DNA of 64,000 bases from Wolbachia endosymbiont (group B) of Parapoynx stratiotata (GTDB lineage: Bacteria > Pseudomonadota > Alphaproteobacteria > Rickettsiales > Anaplasmataceae), in NCBI RefSeq assembly GCF_947250635.1, contig NZ_OX366335.1, positions 124,001 through 188,000 on the forward strand. The letters run 5' to 3'. The position numbers and the translations under genes are program-made. The notes under the pieces are model-generated. The model searched no databases. It was not told the origin of the DNA and was given only the letters and a program-made list of their open reading frames with translations. The first letter of the stretch is position 1. Every line of letters begins with the position of its first letter. Shown here piece by piece: positions 10,139 through 19,200 of this stretch.

Positions 10139-12888
10139 TTGTTTAATACAGCTACTTCATTTGTACACTTTGCCTTTTCCTGTTCTCTTATCAGTGTAAG
10201 CTCATTTATATCACTTAGTGAGTCAAATTTTGTTATATCCTCAAATATAAACGATTGCACGATTTCTTTCGGAATATTGAAAAAAGCCGAGTTACCAAGC
10301 GATAATGTCATATCTAACAAACTTTTCATTGAGCCGTTTCTCAAAACACATTTAGACAGTTCTCCTAAAAGAATTGGCACTCCAAAAATAAAAAATGCTC
10401 CTCTCACTAAATAGGTCGTTATTTCATATAACAATGCACCACACAAGAGTGCCAGTGGTCCAAATACTATAAAACCGCAAAGTAAAGGCAATGGCATGGT
10501 CTGACCTGATGATATTCTACCTATAAGCTCCATTGAAATTATAAACCCAATAAGTAACATAGCTCTACCTAGATATGTCCTTTCTTTAGAGCGTTTGTTA
10601 AAGTTTTTCTCACGTAACTTAGAAAAATCATTGTTAACTCTGACTTCAAAAATATTATGATTGGTTTTCAATTTGAGCTCCCAGTCCTCTATTCCATGAT
10701 GCCACTTATGACACCTTACAATTTCATCAATTATCGTACTAACTTGATTATTGATTTTGTATAATTTGCTTTCTTGATATAAGTTACCTTGATAATATTT
10801 TTCTCTCAAGTCTACACAATTTAAATTCTTTAAATCACATAAAAAATCTTTGATTTCTTGTGCCATTTTATTAGCATCATCTTCGTAGCCTACAGCTTTC
10901 AAAATTGTTACCAAGTGTTTATTTTCAATTTGAGCAATTGTTCTATCTAATGCACGTATATATTGCTTGGATTGAAAATATGAGATGATTTTTTCTTTAC
11001 ATCTATCCTCATTGCCTTCGTACAAACTATTTCTTTTGAAACTGCTGTCATGTTCTTTGGCAATTTCTAATGCATGAACCAATACATTTTGCGCCTTCAC
11101 ACTACTTTCACAGTGACAGTTTCTGATTATGTGTACATACGCTCTTGCACTGGTATCTCCAGATTTATCTATATTGTACGCTTTAGCCAAAAAGACTAAA
11201 TAGTCAAACCCTGCCCAAAGATAATACATTACCTTTGTTATAGCACTCCCCACAGAAAATAAAGCTGAGCGTGTGCAAGATAATTTACCGTTGTTTTTAA
11301 TTCTGTTCTCATATGAACGAAGGTATGCCTCTGTACTTTTTAAAATCCTATGTAAATCTTGTTCTGTCTTTTTGACATCAAAATCATTTATATCATGAAC
11401 TTTTTCATACGTTTCTTTTATCAAATCACTAGAAAACTTCTTCAGAGCTGAATCATCAATATTTCCTAATGCATCAATATTTTTACTAATATAGATTTCT
11501 ATTTTTCTTCCAAGTTCTTCTCCCATTCTATTTTTTAGCAACTTATTGTATTTATTAGTAGCTGGAAACAAAACTTTCTGACAAAATTTCTGTGGTTCGT
11601 TTTTAAAATTTGCTAAGATCTTATTCACAAATAGCTCAACTTCTTCACCTGCAGCAGCAAAAAACCATGATTGTCTGCTCTCATTACGCTCTCTATTTCT
11701 TCCAAGATTCTGTAGGGCTTCAGATGGATTATTGAACTGACTAACCGAATCTGCAAATATTGATGCAACATGATTATATTCACTATCAAATCCACGACCT
11801 TTCGATCCATCTATAACCGTTGTCAACGCATATTTAGCCAATGAATCAAAATCTCTTTTTTCATAATCACAATAAAGAGTTCGATATCCACCTATCTGAT
11901 TACGTATTATCGCTGAAAAGAGTCTGTTTTCTCCAATACCAAGATCATTTTTCCCAATTCCTGCAAAGATACATTTATTTTGTTTGCAGAAATCAATGAG
12001 ACTATGTAGTATACCTTCCTCTCTTTCCATGAGGTCATGGAGCTCTTTGCTTAAGCGCCAATTATCAACTATTAAGCTGCATTGCTCATTATCACTTTTA
12101 CTCAGTGCTTCAATTACTGTCTTTATTTGCAGTAAGAGCTCATCTCTAGCAAATTGCTCACTAAAGCCTTTTTCCTCTAGGTAGCTTATAATATTATTAT
12201 CATTAGTGGTGCTAACATTCTTTTTAACATCTTCTATCAATCCAATCAAACCTTCTCTTCTTTTTTTATCTAAGGTAATATTATCACACTTCATTAAATA
12301 TAAGAGAGTAAGATCGATCATTGAATGCATTACTCTATATTTTAGATATTCAGCAGTACTACTGAAATCCACCTTTTCTTTTAATTCAGATATCTGCTCT
12401 TCTGTCAAACTAGGATGTTGCTTTTTAACGCAGTTTATAAAGTTTAATTGACGTAATTGGAGCCTATAGTCTTGATAAGACATCCCTTCAGGCTGAAATT
12501 TATTATACACTTCATAACGTGTACTACCTTCATATACTAAATTATCTCTACCCTGCAACGCAAAGTTAAGATTAACTATACTATTTACATCATCAGCTAA
12601 AAGCAGAGCACTTTCTCCAATTGGGCTTTGCACATTCCATCTTATAGAAGTTAATAAATCATTGTTATCGACAAGTTTACTGTAATTAAAAACTTCTTCG
12701 CTTTCTTCAACATACTCATGAGCTGGACTGGATTTTTCTCTAGTAAATAAGCTACGCACGTTAGCAAGAAATCTAGAGAGCAGTTCTCTTGATTCCACTC
12801 CAGTTGCTTTAGTTAGCACCCACCAAACTGGCAACATTACCATACCAAATATAAACATAGAAATTGTATAGTATAGCTGCCCAATCAA
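10132..12888 (-). pseudogene. C-terminal part of membrane-associated SF2 helicase, downstream of in-frame TAG
   Basis: 918 codons, in exactly the same frame as the fragment at 12901-13719 and separated from it by one TAG (12901-12903) and four sense codons. The frame can only start at a TTG (12888) with no evident Shine-Dalgarno site, so independent translation is doubtful. It begins with a hydrophobic segment (about 5-28). It carries the second helicase lobe: motif V-like TTVIDGSKGRGFD, then motif VI-like ALQNLGRNRER around residues 355-400. A long alpha-helical region follows, then C-terminal hydrophobic segments (about 790-850). The C-terminus ends inside the inverted repeat of the adjacent IS481 element, so it may be truncated. 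Function is unknown; the helicase-like core is inferred from motifs. Confidence 0.75.
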
Positions 12889-12900
12889 AGCAGAATACAG

Positions 12901-13719
12901 CTAATAATCTGAAGTGAGACCAATTACGTCAGCAACATTACTATTTATAATAGGAAACAATATAGCTAAAGATATTATGGAGGTAGTAACATTAACTGCA
13001 AACGCTTGATTGAAATTTGCTCTTCTATTGGTTTTTGCAATAACACTTGCTGTTTCGATAGCGTTTGCAATACAACGTCTACTCAATCTTGTCGGGCTGA
13101 TAACTTTTCCGCATCTATTTAAAATCCTTCTCTTTGGTGTTGCAGTGAGGTAAGTCGTAGGATATTTCTCATCAAGCTTGCACATGTTCTCAAAATCCTG
13201 CTGCTTGTTAATACTGTCTACTTCATCAACACTAATCCACAACTTGGTATTTTGGTCTTTAAATTTACGATCATTTTCTTGCTGTAATAACAGGTCATGT
13301 GTCACTATAATTGTTGTAGGTTTAGTTGCCTTCAGTGCATTTTTAATTTCCTCAGCAGTTTTAGGTGTCCTAATGTTTACAGTAAATGCACTACTCATCA
13401 TTTTTTTAGCTTGGTTTACTAGATCACTGCTTGGTACTGCAACCAGATGATGAAACTCTGCTTGGGCTAGTACATGACTCCACATTCCAATATCGTAAGT
13501 CTTGCCAAACCCAGTTTCTGCATCGATCATAACATTACAGTTAGTAGTGGAAGAGTTGCTTAAATGTTCTAATACCCCTTCAACAACAGGTTTACGACGT
13601 GCTACTATTATAGATTCCTTTGTATCATCAAGTTTTATAGATTCACCTTTTAGCTTGCAGTTGATTTTTTCTAAGCTACTTATAATACTTTGCTTTTCTT
13701 GATTACTGATAGAACTCAC
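12901..13719 (-). pseudogene. N-terminal part of membrane-associated SF2 helicase, ends at in-frame TAG
   Basis: 272 codons from a GTG start at 13719. It contains the first RecA-like lobe of a superfamily 2 helicase: Walker A in DAETGFGKTYD (about residues 67-77), a motif Ia-like stretch (VAVPSSDLVNQA), the Walker B/DExD box as SVDEVDS, and motif III as LTATPKR. After motif III the chain turns into a hydrophobic stretch (NVTTSIISLAILF) and then meets TAG at 12903-12901. Reading through the TAG continues directly into the second hydrophobic segment and the RecA2 lobe of the 10132-12888 frame. The original gene would therefore encode about 1195 residues. It could be a recent nonsense mutation, a sequencing error or a readthrough product. 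Confidence 0.75.
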
Positions 13720-13816
13720 ACATTACCCACTATAATTATCACAATATTAATTGTATGTTAATTCAGTAAATTGTCAATTCTATGGACAAAAAGCTGATTT
13801 CAACTATCATATTAAT

Positions 13817-14317
13817 ATGAATATATGCCTCGGAATAATTACTTCTCCCCATGGAATCAAAGGAGCTGTCAAAATAAAAACCTTTACTGAAAAGCCCGAA
13901 AATATTTTCCTATATGGTGAACTAATAATCGGAAGTGAAAATTATAAAATAAGCTTGGTGTCTGTTGTCAGTAATAATTTAGTAATAGCAACAATTAGCG
14001 GTGTGAATTCCCGTAATGAAGCAGAGCTTTTAAGAAATAAAAAGTTATATATAGAAAGAGATAAGCTACCACAGTTAAATGATGAGGATGAATTTTACCA
14101 AGATGATCTTGTGAATATGGAAGTAAGACTAGAGAGTAATGAATTATATGGCTATGTGAAGTCTGTGAATAATTTCGGCTCGGGGGATATATTAGAAATT
14201 TTGGTTATCAGCACAAAAAAAAACATTATGCTATCTTTCACTAAAGAAACATTTCCACATATAAATATAAAGGAAAGGTATATAGTAATCAACATGCCAG
14301 AATTCATTGGCCAATAA
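13817..14317 (+). CDS. rimM: 16S rRNA processing protein RimM
   Basis: 166 residues from the ATG at 13817. A TTG-initiated frame begins 66 bases upstream, but the family start matches [16 protein letters not shown], the beta-barrel motif with GxxxxxHGIKG. RimM binds ribosomal protein S19 and assists maturation of the 30S head. The N-terminal RimM barrel is followed by a PRC-barrel-like domain (about 92-165, from [12 protein letters not shown]). It is divergent from the helicase gene, with about 100 bases between them, and is followed 59 bases later by efp. Confidence 0.93.
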   Translation: MNICLGIITSPHGIKGAVKIKTFTEKPENIFLYGELIIGSENYKISLVSVVSNNLVIATISGVNSRNEAELLRNKKLYIERDKLPQLNDEDEFYQDDLVNMEVRLESNELYGYVKSVNNFGSGDILEILVISTKKNIMLSFTKETFPHINIKERYIVINMPEFIGQ

Positions 14318-14376
14318 AAATTTTGATATTTGTATAAAGTTATTTATAATAATCAGACCAAATTAAAAGTGTAATT

Positions 14377-14943
14377 ATGGCAGAAAGGGCTAATGATATC
14401 AGGCCAGGTCAGGTACTAGAACATAACGGTGGTTTATTTTCGGTTATAAGTATTATGCATACTCAACCTGGTAAGGGTGGTGCATATATACAAGCTGAAA
14501 TGAAAAATATCCAAACAGGAGCAAAGTACTATGAGAGGTTTCGCTCTGATGCAACAATCAGAAGGGCAATTTTAGATGAAGAGGAATATGTTTATCTCTT
14601 TACTGAAGGGAATATCGTAAATCTTATGCATCCAAGTAGTTACGAGCAGATTGTTATAAATTTAGACTTATTAGGGGAAAAGAAGGCTTATTTGCAAGAT
14701 AATATGAAAATTAAAGTAGTAACTTATCAAGATAAAATAATTTCTGCACATGTGCCTGATCACGTTACACTAACTGTAAAAGGAACAGAGTCTGTTATCA
14801 AAGGGCAGACTGTTACTGCTTCTTATAAGCCTGCAATTTTGGAAAACGGAATACGTGTTAACGTGCCTCAATTTATAAAAGAAGGGGATAAAATTGTAGT
14901 ACATACTCCTGATAACAGCTATTACGAAAGAGTAAAAGAGTAA
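14377..14943 (+). CDS. efp: translation elongation factor P
   Basis: 188 residues, standard EF-P length, with the three OB-like domains of the family. EF-P binds between the P and E sites and relieves stalling at polyproline stretches. The tip loop has QPGKGGAY; its lysine (about residue 33) is in the position modified by EpmA/EpmB in other bacteria. The C-terminal signature region NGIRVNVPQFIKEGDKIVV is present. The stop codon TAA is immediately followed by the ATG of the IMPase-like gene (no gap), so the two are probably co-translated. Confidence 0.97.
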   Translation: MAERANDIRPGQVLEHNGGLFSVISIMHTQPGKGGAYIQAEMKNIQTGAKYYERFRSDATIRRAILDEEEYVYLFTEGNIVNLMHPSSYEQIVINLDLLGEKKAYLQDNMKIKVVTYQDKIISAHVPDHVTLTVKGTESVIKGQTVTASYKPAILENGIRVNVPQFIKEGDKIVVHTPDNSYYERVKE

Positions 14944-15636
14944 ATGGCCATTTCATCACCACGAATCAATGTGATGCTTGATTCTGTACGCAGTGCCTCC
15001 AAGCAGCTTATACGTGATTTTAATGAATTGCAAATTTCAAGCGTTAAGTCAGCAGACTTTATCAATAAAACTTATTCAAAATCCAAGCAACTTATATACG
15101 ATTGCTTGAAGAACTACAACCAGAACTATGACTTTATTTTTGAAGACGATGTGGGCCAAGATCTAAAAGACGGCGGTTATACTTGGTTTATTATGCCTAT
15201 AGAAGGCAAGGAAAACCTTTTTAGTTGTATGGTTTATTTTGCAGTATCAGTTTGTCTCATTCATAAAAACAGAGTTGTAGCAGCTGTGATTGATGCTCCA
15301 GCCCTTAGAGAAACTTTCTGGGCAGAGGAAAAGAAAGGAGCTTTTCTTGAAGATTTCAAATCTCGCCATGTAAAAATGCGGATGAAAGCTCGTGAAGGGG
15401 GAATAATAGACATAAGTGGTAATTTGTTAAATAAATTACCACTTGACAATAATAATCTACGCTCCCTTGGCTCAACGGTACTAGGTTTTGCATATCTTGC
15501 TGCCGGAAGATACAATGGAATAATTTACTCTGGAATTAATAAATATAAAACTTCACTCGGTAGGCTTTTTCTGCAAGAAAGCGGTGGGAGATTAAGGGAA
15601 GATAACGCGCTTGTCATTGCTGGAGATATAAACTAA
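14944..15636 (+). CDS. suhB: inositol-monophosphatase-like protein, catalytic motifs degenerate
   Basis: 230 residues, shorter than typical IMPases (about 260). The fold is recognisable from spacing and from segments such as WFIMPIEGKENLFS, VCLIHKNRVVAAVIDAP and LYAL-type GFAYLAAGRYNGI followed by LFLQESGGRL. The metal-binding signatures are not intact. The canonical WIIDPLDGTTNF is WFIMPIEGKENLF here, so the first Asp is lost and the second is Glu. The C-terminal WDxAAG motif is replaced by YKTSLGR. I infer that phosphatase activity is lost or much changed. SuhB of E. coli also has a non-catalytic role in transcription of rRNA operons, so a retained structural role is possible. It starts directly after the efp stop codon. 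Confidence 0.75.
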   Translation: MAISSPRINVMLDSVRSASKQLIRDFNELQISSVKSADFINKTYSKSKQLIYDCLKNYNQNYDFIFEDDVGQDLKDGGYTWFIMPIEGKENLFSCMVYFAVSVCLIHKNRVVAAVIDAPALRETFWAEEKKGAFLEDFKSRHVKMRMKAREGGIIDISGNLLNKLPLDNNNLRSLGSTVLGFAYLAAGRYNGIIYSGINKYKTSLGRLFLQESGGRLREDNALVIAGDIN

Positions 15637-15957
15637 AGTTCATTCAAAAGAGCAAAAGTCACGTAGTGAAAATAATAAATGGTCTTACCTACCCCTCATT
15701 GCAGCAGGGTGGCAAAATAAGATAGACGAGAAAAGACAACTATAGGAACAAATAGGTGTCATTCCAGCACGTGACACTAGAATCCAGATTGTTTAGACTG
15801 GATCCTATGGTCAAGCCATAGGATGACAAAAGAGTAAACTTTACCTGTGTGAGCTATAGATCCCAGTGTTAGCTACTTTCATGACAAGAAATAAAGCACT
15901 GATTTTGTACATTAACCATGCTTTTAAATAGATACCTTATTCTTGGCAACTTTAAAC
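15637..15957. repeat. intergenic repeats: solo TIR arm and palindromic elements
   Basis: 321 bases between the convergent suhB-like gene and hemA. Bases 15701-15747 are a copy of the arm sequence (AGGGTGGCAAAATAAGATAG and onward) that also bounds the two inverted-repeat elements at 44222-44438 and 47108-47474; no opposite arm is seen here. Bases about 15757-15828 hold palindromic repeat copies (GTCATTCCAGCACGTGACAC, then ATCCTATGGTCAAGCCATAGGAT, a strong hairpin that may also act as a terminator). A weaker fragment, ATCCCAGTGTTAGCTA, lies near 15871. No gene is seen. Confidence 0.7.
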
Positions 15958-17154
15958 TCAACAACAGACACAAACAGACAATTTCTCAAAAACTTTTACA
16001 AGAGATTTTGTTAAATGCTCTATCATTTCATTTGTATGGTAAGGCGTAGGAGTAATACGGAAGCGCTCAGTCCCCTTTGAAACTGTTGGGTAATTTATAT
16101 GTTGTACATATATTCCATACTCATCAAATAACAATTTTGATGCTTTTTTGGACAACTCAGGATCGCCAATTATGATTGGAATTATATGAGTTTCTGTTTG
16201 CATAAAATTCACTCCTGCATTTCTCAGTGAGTCTTTTACCTTTTCAACAGCTTGTTTTTGCTTCTCTCTTTCAATACTGCTTGATTTTAAATGCTCAACG
16301 CTCGCCTTTGCTGCTGCTGCTAAAACGGGCGACATAGCAGTAGTAAAAATAAATCCTGGAGCGGAACTTCTTATTACATCTACCAAGTTCTTTGAAGATG
16401 CTATATACCCACCCATCACTCCAAAAGCCTTTGATAATGTGCCCTGAATAACAGTTATTCTATCCATTAAGCCTTCTCTTTCTGCAATTCCGCCACCGCG
16501 CGTTCCATACATGCCAACTGCGTGTACCTCATCTAAATAGGTAATTGCATTATACTGATCTGCTAGATCACATATCGCTTCAAGCGGTGCTACATCACCA
16601 TCCATTGAGTATACAGATTCAAGTGCTATTATTTTCGGTGTTTTTATATCTATAGTCCTTAGCAACTGCTCTAAGTGATCAATGTCATTATGCCTAAATA
16701 TATGTTTTGGTCTTTTTCCTGACTTTATACCTTCTATCATTGAAGAGTGATTTTTCTCATCTGAAAAAATTACCACACCCGGAATAACAGACGACAAAGT
16801 GCTAAGCGTAGTTTGGTTGGCAAGGTAGCCACAAGCAAAAGTTAAAGCAGCTTCTTTTTGATGCAAGTCAGCCAAAGACTTCTCGAGCTCAACAACTTCC
16901 TTTGTTGTACCTGATATATTTCTTGTTCCTCCAGCACCAACAGATGAATTTTGAATAGCAGCAATGACACTATCGTTTTGTGACATTCCCAGATAATTAT
17001 TACTGCACCAGACAATAACCTCTCTATTTCTTTCATAATCCATAATATAGGGAAGTTTGCCAGGTAATGACGCAAAATGCGTAAATTCACGATAGCGCCC
17101 TTCTTCTTTTATATCTTTGATTTTATTTAAGAATATTTTTTCGTAGTCTACCAA
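15958..17154 (-). CDS. hemA: 5-aminolevulinate synthase
   Basis: 398 residues, the alphaproteobacterial (Shemin, C4) ALA synthase that condenses glycine and succinyl-CoA in the first step of haem synthesis. The PLP lysine is K242 in [14 protein letters not shown]; other signatures are [10 protein letters not shown] (about 51-60), [10 protein letters not shown] (131-140) and [12 protein letters not shown] (206-217). The only start compatible with full length is TTG at 17154; in-frame codons upstream contain no ATG before a TGA. Haem made by Wolbachia has been proposed to matter to hosts, which is background knowledge. The first bases of this gene were copied by a tandem duplication and recur at about 19121-19145. 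Confidence 0.95.
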   Translation of the reverse strand: MVDYEKIFLNKIKDIKEEGRYREFTHFASLPGKLPYIMDYERNREVIVWCSNNYLGMSQNDSVIAAIQNSSVGAGGTRNISGTTKEVVELEKSLADLHQKEAALTFACGYLANQTTLSTLSSVIPGVVIFSDEKNHSSMIEGIKSGKRPKHIFRHNDIDHLEQLLRTIDIKTPKIIALESVYSMDGDVAPLEAICDLADQYNAITYLDEVHAVGMYGTRGGGIAEREGLMDRITVIQGTLSKAFGVMGGYIASSKNLVDVIRSSAPGFIFTTAMSPVLAAAAKASVEHLKSSSIEREKQKQAVEKVKDSLRNAGVNFMQTETHIIPIIIGDPELSKKASKLLFDEYGIYVQHINYPTVSKGTERFRITPTPYHTNEMIEHLTKSLVKVFEKLSVCVCC

Positions 17155-17220
17155 GTTCTTATCTATTAATAATCAATACAATTATAATAAATTATTAAAT
17201 GATAGACTACTATATTTATT
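17140..17220. repeat. 80-bp direct repeat, copy 1 (hemA 5' end plus ankyrin downstream flank)
   Basis: The stretch from TTCGTAGTCTACCAAGTT (hemA start codons read in reverse) through AATAATCAATA and AATAGACTACTATATTTA-like bases recurs almost base for base at 19120-19200. Both copies lie just past the stop codon of an ankyrin gene, so this is the left boundary of a tandem duplication unit. Confidence 0.85.
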
Positions 17221-19048
17221 ACTTAGACTGACATTCTTCTGTCTGCATAACCTTTTTGACCTGATTATCCTCAACTAAGCTTTTAGGCCTATAGCAGTAC
17301 GTAATTGTAGCTGCAATAAGACAACAAACTGCAACTGCTATTCCTATTGCTAACATTTCCAAGTAAACTGCAACAGCTGCTCCTAAGGCAATACCAGTTA
17401 TTGCAAGCGCAGAAGCAGCTACGACATACTTTTTTGTGTTTTGTGGATTATTCTTTGAATTGCTTGGTACGGTTGCTGAATAGCCTAAAGATGACATAAA
17501 TTCCAAAAATCCCTTATTTCCTCGTCTTTTTGCCATATCTAAAGAGCTTTCTTTCAAAGGAGTATCTAATGGTGTATTAATAATTGGATTATTTTCTAAA
17601 TACGGGCTTGCACCATTGTCTAGTAGCAATTTTGCAGATTTTTTATGCTCTTCATTTATTTCTCGATTATAAGCTATAACATGTAGCGCAGTACCAATAC
17701 TGTCACTTTGCATATTAACATACCTTTTTTTATCTTCTGCTGCACTTATTAAAATAGCAACTATATCAGGACGGCCATTATCAGCAGCGATATGCAATGC
17801 AGTTTCACCATTATTATCCTGTAAATAAAGATCTGCCTTTTTTTGTAAAAGTAATTCCACCATTGCCGAATTACCTTCTGCAGAAGCGTACATCAAAGGA
17901 GTAAAGTTATGCCGATCTTTAGCATCAACTGTTGCGCCACGATCTATTAGCAATTCCGCAACATCTAAATGTCCATCGTACGCTGCTTCATGTAAAGGAG
18001 TTACTCTGCTGCCTGTACTGCTCACTGAGTTAACATTTGCACCGCTATCGAGTAAAAGCTTCACAAAATCTTTATGACCATTTCTAGCAGCTAAATGAAG
18101 TGCAGTGTCACCACCTACTTTTGTTTTTGATTTAATCTCAATATTTGCACCACATTCTAGTAAACGCCTACCAAGCTCAACATTACCTTCTTGTGCTGCA
18201 ACGTGTAAATGAATAAATCCATCATTATCATAATCTGTGAAACGTTCATTAATATCGTCTAGTAAACTTTCCCTACCAGCTTTTAATTCCTCAGGAATGA
18301 TAAGTGTTACTTTACCATTTTCATACTCTACTTCACCGTTATGAAATTTAAGTGTGAATCTAAGTAAACTGTCTAATTCACATATCTCCTTCTCTGGCTC
18401 ATCAGGATTGCGTGCCACCATTGATGACTTATAGTTAATGCGTACATAATTCTCATCAGAACAATCGATGCACATAATCTTCTTGTCAGAATCGCTAGAA
18501 AGTACCTGATATTTTATTAATATACTATATATTCGGATAGCAAGGAAAGCCATATACCCCGCTTGATTACAACTTGTTGTTAATTCCTCTATGAGGGAAT
18601 CATTCGGAACCTCTGCTTTAGCATGTTCAAACATTTTTGTAAAAACATGTTTTGCGATTTGGCGTTGGTCATTTTGATTACATTTATCACGAAGCTGGCT
18701 AACGAAATTCTTGTCTATAACTTGACCATTAATTACAAAATCCATCCTGGGTAGGTCTTGATAAGCTGTGTTACCAGACTTTACATCTTCATTATTCTCA
18801 TTTGCCTTTACTTGACCCAGCAGAGATTGTGTTAGCTGAAATTCTAACGTAGTTACTGCACTAGATTTAGTATCAGAATTATTAACGCCAGATTCCTCTT
18901 GACTTTCATTACCTGAATCCTCAGAACGACGGCGCTCTTTTTCCTCTCGTTCTAAAATTTCAAACCCTTCTTCAGTTCCCGAATCCCTAGAATCTGATTT
19001 CTTTAAAATTTTGTTTGATTCCTGTGATACAAAATCTGAACCTAACAT
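17219..19048 (-). CDS. ankyrin-repeat protein with C-terminal membrane hairpin (duplicate A)
   Basis: 609 residues. An acidic, charged N-terminus (1-60) and a conserved non-ankyrin domain (about 70-265, including EFQLTQSLLGQVKA and RMDFVINGQ) precede six ankyrin repeats (about 275-500: HLHVAAQEGN, TALHLAARNGH, TPLHEAAYDGH and so on). Two adjacent hydrophobic segments (about 538-588) end in TYCYRPKSL. The start ATG has a strong AGGAGG six bases upstream. The N-terminal domain and the membrane hairpin are closely similar to the interrupted gene at 19198-22350, and flanking relics show that the two arose by tandem duplication. Probably a membrane-anchored effector-like protein; target unknown. 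Confidence 0.9.
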   Translation of the reverse strand: MLGSDFVSQESNKILKKSDSRDSGTEEGFEILEREEKERRRSEDSGNESQEESGVNNSDTKSSAVTTLEFQLTQSLLGQVKANENNEDVKSGNTAYQDLPRMDFVINGQVIDKNFVSQLRDKCNQNDQRQIAKHVFTKMFEHAKAEVPNDSLIEELTTSCNQAGYMAFLAIRIYSILIKYQVLSSDSDKKIMCIDCSDENYVRINYKSSMVARNPDEPEKEICELDSLLRFTLKFHNGEVEYENGKVTLIIPEELKAGRESLLDDINERFTDYDNDGFIHLHVAAQEGNVELGRRLLECGANIEIKSKTKVGGDTALHLAARNGHKDFVKLLLDSGANVNSVSSTGSRVTPLHEAAYDGHLDVAELLIDRGATVDAKDRHNFTPLMYASAEGNSAMVELLLQKKADLYLQDNNGETALHIAADNGRPDIVAILISAAEDKKRYVNMQSDSIGTALHVIAYNREINEEHKKSAKLLLDNGASPYLENNPIINTPLDTPLKESSLDMAKRRGNKGFLEFMSSLGYSATVPSNSKNNPQNTKKYVVAASALAITGIALGAAVAVYLEMLAIGIAVAVCCLIAATITYCYRPKSLVEDNQVKKVMQTEECQSK

Positions 19049-19084
19049 GTTTTTCCTCCTAATTAGTAGCTAAGCTAAGTGTAG

Positions 19085-19200
19085 CATTAAATGGCAATTT
19101 TGTCAACTTAGCAAGCATCTCTTCGTAGTCTACCAAGTTTTTATCTATTAATAATCAATATAATTATAATAAATTATTAAATAATAGACTACTATATTTA
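19085..19200. repeat. duplication junction: relic of htpG 3' end joined to relic of hemA 5' end
   Basis: Upstream of duplicate A, bases about 19088-19112 (AAATGGCAATTTTGTCAA) resemble the htpG 3' end at 22389-22410 (AAACAGAAATTTTGCCAA). From 19121, TTCGTAGTCTACCAAGTT matches the first codons of hemA, followed by the same flank as at 17155-17220. The spacer between the two ankyrin genes is thus a scar of unequal tandem duplication. Confidence 0.75.
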
